DNA from: Bacteroides caecigallinarum
GTDB lineage: Bacteria; Bacteroidota; Bacteroidia; Bacteroidales; Bacteroidaceae
DNA length: 64,000 nucleotides
Reading direction: 5' to 3'
Assembly: GCF_021530995.1 (NCBI RefSeq)
Contig: NZ_JADYTF010000001.1
Coordinates: forward strand, 53,950-117,949
Position 1 is the first letter of the stretch. Each line of letters begins with the position of its first letter. Under the pieces are notes generated by a model. It ran no database searches. It saw only the letters and a list, made by a program, of their open reading frames with translations, and was not told where the DNA came from. A program made the position numbers and the translations under genes. Shown here one piece after another: positions 27,936 to 36,900 of the stretch.

Positions 27936-29705
27936 ATGGCAGCAACAGATTTCATAGTAGCAATAGAATTAGGTTCGACGGATATATCAGGTATAGCCGG
28001 CAAGAAAAATGCTGACGGCAGCATTAACATACTGGCATATTCTTCAGAAAAGTCGGACGACTGTATAAAAAAGGGAGTTATCTATAATCTGGATAAAACT
28101 ACACAGAAACTGACTTCTATAATCAAAGACCTGGAAACAAAACTTCAGGCAGGGATTAAGAAAGTATATATAGGTGTGGGCGGATTATCACTTAGAAGCA
28201 TCAAGAACACTGAAACCAGACAACTGGGTGATGATACCAGAATATCGCAAGCCATAATTGACAGCATGATGGAAGCCAACATTGAAACTCCACTCCTGGA
28301 TTATGAAATTCTGGCAGTTGAACCTCAAGAATATAAGGTAGGTAACAATCTGCTGACAGAACCTGTGGGAACTACAGCTAGCAGTATAGAAGGAAACTAT
28401 CTGAATATCATTGCACGCCCCTCTGTAAAGCAGAATATCAAACAATGCCTTTCGCATACAGGTTATGAAATAGCAGGATTCACTATTTCTCCTATGGCTA
28501 CCGCCGACACTGTACTTACTACAAATGAAAAAAGATCGGGATGCGCGCTTATTGACCTTGGTGCCGATACAACAACTGTTGCGATATATAAGAACAACAT
28601 ACTACGTCATGTATGTGTAATTCCTTTAGGAGGCAATAATATCACGAAAGATATTTGCAGTAAGCAAATAGAAGAAGATGATGCTGAACTTATAAAGCTT
28701 AGATATGCATCTGCGTATACAGAATATAAAGAAGGTGAAGAAGTTCAGGATACTGAATACGCTATCGATGGTAAATGCTCAATAATGTCAAGAACTCTGG
28801 AAGATATTGTAGAAGCGCGAGTTAATGAAATAATAACTAACGTATTCAACCAAATCAAACTATCAAACTACAGTGACGGACTAATGGCTGGTATTGTAGT
28901 TACCGGTGGAGTATCAAACATGCCTAACATTGACAAGGCCATAACAAACATCACAAAGATAGAGAAAGTAAGAGTGGCACATACAGGCGAAATCAACCTT
29001 ACAGGAAAAATCAATCTTCCTAAAAACGGTAAATCGAATACGCTTGTAGGTATTCTGTTATCAGGCGAAGAGAATTGTTGCAGAGTAGACCCTAAAAGAG
29101 GTCATCAGTTTGACTTCAATGATGATTCAAAATCTCAAGAAACCGAAGACAATACAATAATAGAAAACAGTGCAGACAATGACACTGTAAACGTAGAAGA
29201 AGAAACTGTAACAGTTGATGTTATAGACTACACAAAAGAATGCCACAAACTGGTAATAGAGGCTTCACAACTGATATTGAGCAGAAGTTATACCGATGCT
29301 TTGGAAGTTCTGGCAAAGGCAAAAGAAATGAATGTAGAGGCAAAGGCACGCGAAATTGATTCTCTTGAGAAAGAAGCAAAGAGACTTCTTGATGAAGCTG
29401 AAAGAGTAAAAGCCATCAAGGAGGCCCAGCTTCAGGCTGAGAAACAGAAGGAAAAACAGAGAAAAGAAGTATGCGACAAACTTCTGGAAGAAGCCGTAGA
29501 GTTGATAGACAGAGAAAAATATAAGACTGCAAAAGAAAAACTTGACGCTGCAAGAAAATATAACATTCCGGAATGTAACCTGATTATAGAAGATCTGGAA
29601 GAAAAGATTATTAAGTCACAGAAAAACAAGAAAAGAAGTATCTTCGACAGAATAAAGCAAGGTATGAGCAAAGCTTCGGAAGAGTTTTTCGACGGAATAA
29701 AATAA
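27936..29705 (+). CDS. ftsA: FtsA cell division protein with extended C-terminal helical region
   Basis: 589 residues from ATG 27936 (MAATDFIVAIELGS), chosen because a clear Shine-Dalgarno AAAGGAG (27921-27927) precedes it. The actin-like core (about 1-420) has phosphate-1 AIELGSTDISG, phosphate-2 ALIDLGADTTTV and adenosine VVTGGVSNM. After about residue 425 comes a 160-residue extension with two TPR-like helical hairpins (SYTDALEVLAKAKEM and KYKTAKEKLDAARKY) separated by a charged coiled coil. It ends in an amphipathic helix (IFDRIKQGMSKASEEFFDGI), the membrane-targeting type. FtsA anchors FtsZ to the membrane; the extension is far longer than in E. coli FtsA (420 aa). Confidence 0.95.
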   Translation: MAATDFIVAIELGSTDISGIAGKKNADGSINILAYSSEKSDDCIKKGVIYNLDKTTQKLTSIIKDLETKLQAGIKKVYIGVGGLSLRSIKNTETRQLGDDTRISQAIIDSMMEANIETPLLDYEILAVEPQEYKVGNNLLTEPVGTTASSIEGNYLNIIARPSVKQNIKQCLSHTGYEIAGFTISPMATADTVLTTNEKRSGCALIDLGADTTTVAIYKNNILRHVCVIPLGGNNITKDICSKQIEEDDAELIKLRYASAYTEYKEGEEVQDTEYAIDGKCSIMSRTLEDIVEARVNEIITNVFNQIKLSNYSDGLMAGIVVTGGVSNMPNIDKAITNITKIEKVRVAHTGEINLTGKINLPKNGKSNTLVGILLSGEENCCRVDPKRGHQFDFNDDSKSQETEDNTIIENSADNDTVNVEEETVTVDVIDYTKECHKLVIEASQLILSRSYTDALEVLAKAKEMNVEAKAREIDSLEKEAKRLLDEAERVKAIKEAQLQAEKQKEKQRKEVCDKLLEEAVELIDREKYKTAKEKLDAARKYNIPECNLIIEDLEEKIIKSQKNKKRSIFDRIKQGMSKASEEFFDGIK

Positions 29706-29731
29706 GAATTTTAAATTAAATACTCAAAGAT

Positions 29732-31039
29732 ATGTCAGATGAAACAACAATGCCTTTCGATTTTCCGAAAGACGTACAGCATATAATAAAAGTCATAGGA
29801 GTAGGTGGAGGTGGAGGAAACGCCGTAAATCACATGTACAGAGAAGGTATACACGACGTAAACTTCGTAGTGTGTAATACCGATAATCAGGCATTGGACG
29901 AATCACCTGTTCCTATAAAACTACAGTTGGGTAGCGAAGGTCTTGGAGCCGGTAACCGTCCGGAAAAAGCCAGAGCTGCAGCCGAAGAAAGTATTGAACA
30001 GGTAAAAGATATGCTCAACGACGGATGCCGCATGGCTTTCATCACTGCCGGTATGGGTGGTGGAACAGGAACCGGTGCCGCACCAATCATTGCCAAGGCG
30101 GCAAAGGACATGGACATCCTTACCGTAGGTATAGTTACTATTCCATTCCTCTTTGAAGGAAACAAAAAAATAGACCAGGCACTTGACGGTGTAGAAGAAA
30201 TGAGCAAACATGTTGATGCCCTTCTGGTTATCAACAACGAGAGACTTCGTGATGTATACTCAGACATAAGCGTAATGAACGCTTTCGGAAGAGCCGACGA
30301 CACTTTGTCGGTAGCCGCAAAGAGTATAGCAGAAATAATCACCTTAAGAGGTAAGATTAACCTCGACTTTAACGATGTGAAAACAGTACTTAAGGACGGT
30401 GGTGTGGCTATAATGAGCACCGGCTATGGCGAAGGAGAAGGAAGGGTAACAAAGGCCATCAACGATGCACTTAACTCACCTTTGTTAAACAATAACGACA
30501 TCTTCAATTCCAAGAAGGTACTTTTCGTCATTACATATAGCCCTACAAGCGAACTAATGATGAACGAAATGGATGAAATCCATGACTTCATGAGCAAATT
30601 CGGAAAAGACTTTGAAACCAAATGGGGTCTTTACGAAGACAGTTCGCTCGAATCAAAAATCAAGTTCACTATCCTTGCCACCGGCTTCGGTATTTCGGAT
30701 GTACCGGGAATGGATAATGTAATACAGAAACATACCAAAGAAGAAGAGGAACGTCTGGCAGAACAGGAAGAAATCAGACAGAAAAAAGAAGACCGTCGAA
30801 GTAGCTATTACGGGGCAAACATAGTAAGGACAAACAGAAAAAGAAGACATCATCTGTATGTATTCAGTCAGGAGGATCTTGACAACGAAGACATTATAAG
30901 CATGGTAGAAACTATACCTGCCTACAAAAGAACAAAGAGCGAACTGGAAAGCATACAGTCAAAAGCCGCAATGCAGGAAACTCCAGCACAAATGACCGAG
31001 AACAACGGCAACGAAAGTTCTGTAATCAGTTTCTTCTGA
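29732..31039 (+). CDS. ftsZ: Cell division GTPase FtsZ
   Basis: 435 residues with the tubulin signature GGGTGTG (in AGMGGGTGTGAAPIIA, about 108-123), the first loop GVGGGGGNAVNHM, and the T7 loop NLDFNDVKTVL. It polymerises into the Z-ring. The core ends near residue 320; a charged linker (KEEEERLAEQEEIRQKKEDRR) and a segment with IPAYKRTK follow, and the chain ends in VISFF. The extra residues past the IPAYKR motif are longer than a classical FtsZ tail. It is preceded by ftsA with a 26-bp gap, the standard order. Confidence 0.98.
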   Translation: MSDETTMPFDFPKDVQHIIKVIGVGGGGGNAVNHMYREGIHDVNFVVCNTDNQALDESPVPIKLQLGSEGLGAGNRPEKARAAAEESIEQVKDMLNDGCRMAFITAGMGGGTGTGAAPIIAKAAKDMDILTVGIVTIPFLFEGNKKIDQALDGVEEMSKHVDALLVINNERLRDVYSDISVMNAFGRADDTLSVAAKSIAEIITLRGKINLDFNDVKTVLKDGGVAIMSTGYGEGEGRVTKAINDALNSPLLNNNDIFNSKKVLFVITYSPTSELMMNEMDEIHDFMSKFGKDFETKWGLYEDSSLESKIKFTILATGFGISDVPGMDNVIQKHTKEEEERLAEQEEIRQKKEDRRSSYYGANIVRTNRKRRHHLYVFSQEDLDNEDIISMVETIPAYKRTKSELESIQSKAAMQETPAQMTENNGNESSVISFF

Positions 31040-31111
31040 TAAAAGGAATGCCAGTCATACAAAAGAGTGAGGCATATTAACATTGGAATTTTAAACTTAA
31101 AACTTAAAGAT

Positions 31112-31561
31112 ATGGATTTATTTGAACAAATAAGCAACGATATTAAAGAAGCCATGAAGGCTAAAGACAAAGTAAGACTTGAAACTTTGCGTAACGTAAA
31201 AAAATTCTTCCTTGAAGCAAAAACAGCCCCTGGAGCCAACGATACCCTGACTGATGATGCCGCACTGAAGATTATGCAGAAACTTGTGAAACAAGGAAAA
31301 GATTCTGCAGCAGTGTATGAAGGACAGGGACGCGCTGACCTGGCAGAAGCTGAAATGGCACAGGTAAGAGTAATCGAGACTTACCTTCCAAAGCAACTTT
31401 CTGCAGAAGAGCTTGAGGCTAAACTTAAAGAGATAATCGAACGTACAGGAGCAAAAGACGGCAAAGACATGGGTAAGGTCATGGGAGTAGCTTCAAAAGA
31501 ACTTGCCGGTCTTGCTGAAGGCAGGGCTATATCAGCCAAGGTTAAAGAGCTTCTGGGCTAA
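31112..31561 (+). CDS. GatB/YqeY domain protein
   Basis: 149 residues from ATG 31112 (MDLFEQISNDIKEAMKAKDKVRLETLR), the standard YqeY opening; the in-frame stretch from 31067 has no family similarity. The helical YqeY domain is related to the tail of GatB, the subunit of the tRNA-dependent amidotransferase, and binds tRNA-like partners. Its cellular role is uncertain. The gene commonly follows ftsZ in Bacteroidetes. A hairpin terminator at 31600-31660 ends the cluster. Confidence 0.93.
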   Translation: MDLFEQISNDIKEAMKAKDKVRLETLRNVKKFFLEAKTAPGANDTLTDDAALKIMQKLVKQGKDSAAVYEGQGRADLAEAEMAQVRVIETYLPKQLSAEELEAKLKEIIERTGAKDGKDMGKVMGVASKELAGLAEGRAISAKVKELLG

Positions 31562-31599
31562 TAATCACGAAATACAGAAATAGAAACAATACAAGAGAC

Positions 31600-31660
31600 A
31601 ACGGTATATAGATTATGACACAGATGACGACACATGCATAATTTATATACCGTTTTTTAC
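31600..31660 (+). terminator. Terminator at the end of the division/cell-wall cluster
   Basis: Arms AACGGTATATA (31600-31610) and TATATACCGTT (31644-31654) enclose a smaller stem (ATTATG/CATAAT) and run into six T. It separates yqeY from the ABC transporter pair. Confidence 0.75.
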
Positions 31661-31679
31661 AACTTAAAATCAAACATTT

Positions 31680-32597
31680 ATGAGCGAATACTTCTTGGAA
31701 GCGCATAACATAGTGAAAAGTTATGCCAACCACACGGCCCTTAACGGTGTCAGCATAAATGTTCCGAAAGGACAGGTCTTCGGACTGCTGGGACCTAACG
31801 GAGCCGGAAAAACCACACTTATAAGAATCATCAACCGCATTACAGCCCCTGACTCGGGTGAGGTATATTTCGACGGACGTCTTTCGCAGGCTGACGACAT
31901 CTACAAGATAGGTTATCTGCCTGAAGAAAGAGGACTGTACAAGAAAATGAAAGTAGGCGAACAGGCTATCTACCTTGCACAACTGAAAGGACTGGACAAA
32001 CATGAAGCTAGAAAACGCCTGAAAGAATGGTTCGACAAATTCGAGATCACACAGTGGTGGGACAAAAAACTCGAAGAACTATCAAAGGGTATGCAGCAGA
32101 AAGTGCAGTTCGTAATCACTGTACTCCACAAACCTCAGTTGCTGATATTCGACGAACCGTTCTCCGGTTTCGACCCGGTGAACGCGGAACTTCTGAAGAG
32201 AGAGATACTGGAACTCAAGAATCAAGGCCACACCATTATCTTCTCTACTCACAACATGTCGTCGGTAGAAGAGATATGCGACAACATAGCACTGATAAAC
32301 CACTCGCAGGTGGTACTTCAGGGGGAAGTGAACGAAGTACGTTCTCAATTCAAAACCAATACTTACAGACTGGGACTGCACTTAGGAGAAGAGTTGTCAG
32401 CCAACAGTATGTTCGAAATTCTTTCGTCAGAAATTAAAGGCGGAGAACAGATATTCACTATCAAGAAGAATAGCGACCTGAGCAACTCACAACTGCTGGC
32501 CGGTATCGCAGCAGAAAATGAGATAACTTCATTCGCCGAATGCCTGCCTTCAATGAACGAGATTTTCATCAGAACCGTAGAGAACAGCAAACCGTAA
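31680..32597 (+). CDS. ABC transporter ATP-binding protein (NatA/DUF4162 type)
   Basis: 305 residues: Walker A GPNGAGKTT (about 37-45), signature LSKGMQQKVQF, Walker B LLIFDEPFSGFDP, and switch His in IIFSTHNM, followed by the C-terminal DUF4162-like extension found in ABC-2 exporters. It powers the permease encoded 26 bp downstream. The pair resembles NatAB-type Na+ or drug efflux systems; substrate unknown. Confidence 0.95.
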   Translation: MSEYFLEAHNIVKSYANHTALNGVSINVPKGQVFGLLGPNGAGKTTLIRIINRITAPDSGEVYFDGRLSQADDIYKIGYLPEERGLYKKMKVGEQAIYLAQLKGLDKHEARKRLKEWFDKFEITQWWDKKLEELSKGMQQKVQFVITVLHKPQLLIFDEPFSGFDPVNAELLKREILELKNQGHTIIFSTHNMSSVEEICDNIALINHSQVVLQGEVNEVRSQFKTNTYRLGLHLGEELSANSMFEILSSEIKGGEQIFTIKKNSDLSNSQLLAGIAAENEITSFAECLPSMNEIFIRTVENSKP

Positions 32598-32623
32598 TAT
32601 CAACCCTCTATTGATTATACAAT

Positions 32624-33922
32624 ATGAACAAGACATTCATTATAATTCACCGCGAGTTCATGAACCGCGTGAGCAAAAAATCATTCATCATACTGACTGT
32701 TCTGATGCCGTTCATCTTCGCAGCACTGATATTCGTACCGCTGATGCTTTCGATGGTAAAGAGCGACGAACAGAAAAACATTGCCGTGATAGACCATACA
32801 GGAAAATATTTCCCGATGATGGCTAATGACGAATCCTATCTTTTCTACCCTGAGGAGGAAATGAAAGAGGAATTCCGCTCAGATACAACAGTCTACAGTG
32901 CAGTAATAGAAATCACAGCCGACCTGATAGAGAATCCTGATGCGGCAGCCATCTATTCGCGCAAGGAGATTCCACAAGGACTGTCGCGAATAGTGAACAA
33001 TGCCATCAACGAACAGATCCGTCACGACAAACTGGTAAGCTACAACATTCCTCAGCTGCAGAGGATTATGAACGATTTCGACCAGACCTACAGCATACGC
33101 ACAATCAAATGGAGCGACGATGGCAGCGAGAGCGAATCGAATGCGGGAGTAGCAGTAGCAGCAGGTATGATACTGACATTCCTCATCTATATGTTCGTAA
33201 TGTCATACGGAGGTATGGTAATGCAAAGTGTGATGGAAGAGAAGACTAACCGTATCGTAGAGCTTATGATTTCGTCAGTACGTCCGTTCCAGCTAATGAT
33301 AGGCAAAATCATAGGAATTGGCCTTGTGGGAATACTTCAGCTTGCCATTTGGGGAGTAATGCTCGCCATAATAATTACCGTAGCAGGATTAATGTTCGGA
33401 GTATCAGCAATGTCAAATCCTGACGCAATGATGGCTGCTACTTCGACACCAATGCCGGAGCCTTCGGAAGCAAATGCAATACTTGCATCTATCCACAACC
33501 TTAACCTGCCTGCACTGGGTGGTATCTTCGTCCTGAATTTTATAGGCGGATATCTGGTTTATGCCTCAATATTTGCAGCAATAGGCGCGTCTATCAATGA
33601 AGCAGAAGATTCACAGCAGTTCATGACACCAATAATTTTCCTTCTGGTGTTCGCACTCTATGCCGCAATCTACAGTGCAGAAAATGCCGACGGTCCACTA
33701 GCCGTTTGGTGCTCAATGATTCCATTCACTTCGCCTGTAGTTTCCATGGTACGTGTTTCGCTGGATGCTCCGGGATGGCAGACAGCTCTATCGCTCGTTA
33801 TTCTCTATGCATCGGCATTCACACTGATATGGCTGGCTGGCAAAATTTACAGAGTAGGAATACTTATGTATGGCAAGAAACCTTCTCTAAAGGAAATGAT
33901 AAGATGGATAAGCTATAAATAA
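32624..33922 (+). CDS. ABC-2 type transporter permease (NatB-like)
   Basis: 432 residues: helix 1 near 20-42, a large extracytoplasmic domain (about 45-180), then five to six C-terminal helices (from AAGMILTFLIYMFVMSYGG). The conserved segment VMEEKTNRIVELMISSVRPFQLMIGKIIGIGLVG is the ABC-2 permease hallmark. It pairs with the ATPase 26 bp upstream. The gene ends just before the 22-bp phased palindrome array and a bidirectional terminator shared with recO. Confidence 0.93.
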   Translation: MNKTFIIIHREFMNRVSKKSFIILTVLMPFIFAALIFVPLMLSMVKSDEQKNIAVIDHTGKYFPMMANDESYLFYPEEEMKEEFRSDTTVYSAVIEITADLIENPDAAAIYSRKEIPQGLSRIVNNAINEQIRHDKLVSYNIPQLQRIMNDFDQTYSIRTIKWSDDGSESESNAGVAVAAGMILTFLIYMFVMSYGGMVMQSVMEEKTNRIVELMISSVRPFQLMIGKIIGIGLVGILQLAIWGVMLAIIITVAGLMFGVSAMSNPDAMMAATSTPMPEPSEANAILASIHNLNLPALGGIFVLNFIGGYLVYASIFAAIGASINEAEDSQQFMTPIIFLLVFALYAAIYSAENADGPLAVWCSMIPFTSPVVSMVRVSLDAPGWQTALSLVILYASAFTLIWLAGKIYRVGILMYGKKPSLKEMIRWISYK

Positions 33923-33933
33923 ATTCTTCTTCC

Positions 33934-34009
33934 GACACGTGTCAGCAATACCGCCCACAGCTGTCAGCAACATTACAGACACGTGTCGACATCACTGCCG
34001 ACAGCTGTC
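33934..34009. repeat. Array of four palindromes phased at 22 bp
   Basis: Cores GACACGTGTC (33934-33943), ACAGCTGT (33957-33964), GACACGTGTC (33978-33987) and GACAGCTGTC (34000-34009). Their centres are 33938.5, 33960.5, 33982.5 and 34004.5: exactly 22 bp apart, with CACGTG and CAGCTG hexamers alternating. Sequence between cores varies. Lies between the convergent ABC permease and recO genes. Confidence 0.85.
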
Positions 34010-34022
34010 GGCAAACGAAAAC

Positions 34023-34075
34023 AATACCCGTTGGATAGTTAAGCTTAAAATGACTTAATTCAGCCAACGGGTATT
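34023..34075. terminator. Bidirectional terminator between ABC permease and recO
   Basis: Arms AATACCCGTTGG (34023-34034) and CCAACGGGTATT (34064-34075) with a small inner stem (TTAAG/CTTAA). It ends 2 bp before the recO stop. Confidence 0.75.
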
Positions 34076-34077
34076 TC

Positions 34078-34803
34078 TTATATAAACAGTTCCTGCAAAA
34101 CCGGCAAAGACTTCAGTTCAGGAAAATCAGGCAGGTGCAGCCTGTAATATTCGTTTATGATATCAAGGCACCTGTTCCTCTCCATACGGTTCATGGCAAA
34201 CAGATGCATATTGTCGTACTTCATACGCATCAGATTGACTATACGTGCCGACTCCTCAGGATGGAGGAACATCCCATGAAAAGGTTTCTCCATTGTGAAA
34301 CAGGCATTCATAAGGTCGAAATAAGCACCTTCGGCATAATCCTCTGTATTGGGATAAAGTCCGAGAAACCTCGACAGGCGAATGAGGAACACAAGATGGA
34401 AATTCGAAAAACTTTTCTCGCAGGCATCAAGCCACATCACCGAACCGGACAAATACGAAAAAAGAGCCTCATCCCTACCCTCTTCTTTCAAGACACGAAA
34501 AAGGAACTCAGACAGAAACATCGCTATTCCGGACTTATACGGATTATATGGGAGTGAACCGAATACATGCCAAAGCCGGGCTTCACGAACAGGATGCAGC
34601 GAAGAACGGGGACGAATATCAGCTTCAAGTTCAACCATCGCCAATGGCTGGAACAGCAAACTTATGGCCCCCTGCTTCTTCGAACGTGAAGCTGACACAA
34701 GAAAAGACATTCGCCCATTCTCACGCGTGAAGACATGGGCGATATTTTTTGTGTCATTATACTTGAATGAACATAATACTATTCCTTTATATCTCTGCAA
34801 CAT
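34078..34803 (-). CDS. recO: DNA repair protein RecO
   Basis: 241 residues beginning MLQRYKGIVLCSFKYNDTKNIAHVFTRENGRMSF, the N-terminal OB-fold of RecO, followed by a helical domain (FLSEFLFRVLKEEG, the helical core motif). RecO loads RecA onto SSB-coated DNA in the RecFOR pathway. No CxxC zinc pairs are seen in the C-terminal part, as in several Bacteroidetes homologues. A promoter box lies only 7 bp before the start codon, so the transcript may be almost leaderless. Confidence 0.92.
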   Translation of the reverse strand: MLQRYKGIVLCSFKYNDTKNIAHVFTRENGRMSFLVSASRSKKQGAISLLFQPLAMVELEADIRPRSSLHPVREARLWHVFGSLPYNPYKSGIAMFLSEFLFRVLKEEGRDEALFSYLSGSVMWLDACEKSFSNFHLVFLIRLSRFLGLYPNTEDYAEGAYFDLMNACFTMEKPFHGMFLHPEESARIVNLMRMKYDNMHLFAMNRMERNRCLDIINEYYRLHLPDFPELKSLPVLQELFI

Positions 34804-34810
34804 ATCAATA

Positions 34811-34818
34811 CAAAGTTA
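34811..34818 (-). promoter_or_regulatory. -7 box immediately upstream of recO
   Basis: Minus strand TAACTTTG matches TAnnTTTG and ends 7 bp before the recO ATG, predicting a start site at or beside the start codon. Confidence 0.5.
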
Positions 34819-34919
34819 TCAATAAAATACGAAACACTGAAACCCGTTGTAAAGTTATTTAAACGATTGGCGTATTTCTTTTCCTATATGATAAAATGCA
34901 CTTCAAAGACTTTTAAAAA

Positions 34920-34980
34920 AAACACGGCCGTGTTTGACTTCGAATAACACCACGTTCGAATCAAAACACGGCCGCGTTTT
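34920..34980. repeat. 22-bp phased palindromes forming a long hairpin, probable katA terminator
   Basis: Centres at 34927.5 (AAACACGGCCGTGTTT), 34949.5 (TTCGAA arms, 34939-34944 and 34955-34960) and 34971.5 (AAAACACGGCCGCGTTTT): exactly 22 bp apart. The whole element is also one long inverted repeat with a 10-nt loop (34945-34954). Read on the minus strand, it ends in eight T after the second arm, so it probably terminates catalase transcription. Confidence 0.8.
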
Positions 34981-34997
34981 ATTTTATTATCGCAGCA

Positions 34998-36446
34998 TCA
35001 ATCAATCTCCAGTCCAAGTGCTTTTGCCACTCCACGGCCGTAAGCCTCATCGGCTTTCATACAGTTGTCTATATGTCTGCGCTTGATTTCTACAGGTATG
35101 TCGCCCATAGATCTGGCTGTGTTTTCAAACAAAACCTGCTGCTGTTCCGGAGTCATCAGACGGAAGAGGGCCCTTGTCTGTGAATAATAGTCAGTGTCGT
35201 CCTCACGGTAATCCCACTGATATGCTGCTCCGTCAAGTTCCAGAGGTGGTTCCTTGTATTCAGTCTGGTTCATCCATTCACCGAAGCTGTTTGGCTCGTA
35301 GCCGATAGTAGAACCATGATTGCCGTCCACACGCATCTGTCCGTCGCGGTGATACATATTAAGGAACGGACAACGGCTACGGTTTACAGGTATCTGATGA
35401 TGGTTCACGCCGAGTCGGTAACGCTGGGTGTCGCCGTACGAGAACAGACGTCCCTGAAGCATGCGGTCAGGCGAGAAGCTGATGCCCGGAACCACGTTTG
35501 CCGGATTGAACGCAGCCTGTTCCACATCGGCAAAATAGTTTTCAGGATTACGGTTGAGTTCCATAATACCTACCTCAACGAGCGGATATTCTTTCTGCGA
35601 CCATACTTTGGTCAGGTCGAACGGATTGTAAGGACAGTTTCTTGCCTGCTCCTCTGTCATAAGCTGTACGAACATCTTCCATTTCGGGAAGTCGCCCCTC
35701 TCAATGCTTTCGTACAAATCGCGCTGATGGCTTTCACGGTCTTTTGCTATGATTGCCTCTGCCTCCTGGTCTGTCAGGTTCTTGATTCCCTGCATGGTGT
35801 GAAGATGGAATTTCACCCATGTGCGTACTCCCTCGGCATTGATGAACGAGAATGTATGACTTCCATATCCGTGCATATGTCTGTAAGAATACGGAATACC
35901 TCTGTCGCTCATTGTGATTGTAACCTGATGGAGAGCTTCGGGAAGCAGTGTCCAGAAGTCCCAGTTGTTCTTAGCGCTGCGCATGTTTGTGCGAGGGTCA
36001 CGCTTCACGGCATGATTCAAGTCAGGGAACTTAAGCGGATCACGCAAGAAGAATACCGGAGTATTGTTTCCCACGAGGTCCCAATTGCCTTCCTCTGTAT
36101 AGAACTTGATGGCAAAACCTCTGATGTCGCGTTCCGCATCGGCAGCTCCGCGTTCGCCCGCCACAGTAGAGAAACGTACGAACAGTTCTGTCTCCTTGCC
36201 TACTTCAGAGAAGATGGCAGCTTTGGTGTATTTGGTAATATCATTAGTAACAGTGAATTTTCCGAAAGCGCCCGAACCTTTTGCGTGCATACGCCTTTCA
36301 GGAATTACCTCTCTGTCAAAATGAGCCAGCTTCTCAAGGAACCATACGTCCTGTAGAAGCATAGGTCCTCTCTTTCCGGCAGTAGCCACGTTCTGATTGT
36401 CGGCTACAGGTGCCCCCTGGGCTGTTGTCAGTTTTTTTGTTTCCAT
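34998..36446 (-). CDS. katA: Monofunctional haem catalase KatA
   Basis: 482 residues of a small-subunit clade 3 catalase. The distal His is His54 in [12 protein letters not shown]; the substrate-channel block [23 protein letters not shown] is intact, and the proximal haem ligand Tyr lies in [14 protein letters not shown]. It breaks down hydrogen peroxide in the cytoplasm. It is the third gene of an operon after an SMP-30-like secreted protein and a flavodoxin. A strong Shine-Dalgarno (AGGAGGT, 36451-36457 on the minus strand) fixes the start and suggests high expression. Confidence 0.98.
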   Translation of the reverse strand: METKKLTTAQGAPVADNQNVATAGKRGPMLLQDVWFLEKLAHFDREVIPERRMHAKGSGAFGKFTVTNDITKYTKAAIFSEVGKETELFVRFSTVAGERGAADAERDIRGFAIKFYTEEGNWDLVGNNTPVFFLRDPLKFPDLNHAVKRDPRTNMRSAKNNWDFWTLLPEALHQVTITMSDRGIPYSYRHMHGYGSHTFSFINAEGVRTWVKFHLHTMQGIKNLTDQEAEAIIAKDRESHQRDLYESIERGDFPKWKMFVQLMTEEQARNCPYNPFDLTKVWSQKEYPLVEVGIMELNRNPENYFADVEQAAFNPANVVPGISFSPDRMLQGRLFSYGDTQRYRLGVNHHQIPVNRSRCPFLNMYHRDGQMRVDGNHGSTIGYEPNSFGEWMNQTEYKEPPLELDGAAYQWDYREDDTDYYSQTRALFRLMTPEQQQVLFENTARSMGDIPVEIKRRHIDNCMKADEAYGRGVAKALGLEID

Positions 36447-36450
36447 AAAT

Positions 36451-36457
36451 ACCTCCT
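36451..36457 (-). promoter_or_regulatory. Strong Shine-Dalgarno site of katA
   Basis: AGGAGGT on the minus strand, 4 nt before the katA ATG and directly after the flavodoxin stop. Such perfect sites are uncommon in this genome. Confidence 0.7.
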
Positions 36458-36895
36458 TTATTTAGTTAACATGTTGTTTTTTATAAAAGCATCGAGTTTA
36501 GTTTTGTCTTCGTCTGTCAAACGGGCCGTTTTCGATTTCAAAAAACCGTTTACGCCTTTTCCGGTCATATTCATAGCTTTTCTCATCCTGCGGTGCATAC
36601 TTCCGGTCCTTATCTTATATGTAGTAAAAAACATGACTTTGCGTTCGTCCACAAAATCTGCTGCAGACTTGCTGAAATCAATCCATCTCCGATGTGGATG
36701 TTGACCTATCACAAACCACCCACACGTCCAGCATCCCGACAGCACAATGTCTGAATTCAGCAACCGCTGCTTATCGAAATCGGAAATAGAAGATAAACTG
36801 ACATCAAGACCTTTCGACCACAGATACATTGCTATCTCTCTGGCGTACTCAGCCGTCCTACCCGTATGGCTATAATATAAAACCGTTGCCCTCAT
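36458..36895 (-). CDS. Flavodoxin-domain protein
   Basis: 145 residues starting [22 protein letters not shown], the FMN phosphate-binding loop of flavodoxins (S-x-T-G-x-T pattern). The second FMN loop region contains [12 protein letters not shown] with two Cys. The C-terminal half is more basic than in electron-transfer flavodoxins, so this may be a redox enzyme subunit or a menaquinone-dependent protoporphyrinogen-oxidase-like flavodoxin (HemG type), which would link to haem for the adjacent catalase. That link is inference. It follows the SMP-30-like gene by 5 bp and precedes katA by 11 bp. Confidence 0.8.
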   Translation of the reverse strand: MRATVLYYSHTGRTAEYAREIAMYLWSKGLDVSLSSISDFDKQRLLNSDIVLSGCWTCGWFVIGQHPHRRWIDFSKSAADFVDERKVMFFTTYKIRTGSMHRRMRKAMNMTGKGVNGFLKSKTARLTDEDKTKLDAFIKNNMLTK

Positions 36896-36900
36896 GATTA

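Noticed and set aside
35316..36356. Open frame of 346 codons antisense to katA
   Set aside because: It lies wholly within the clearly conserved catalase gene and its translation resembles no protein family.
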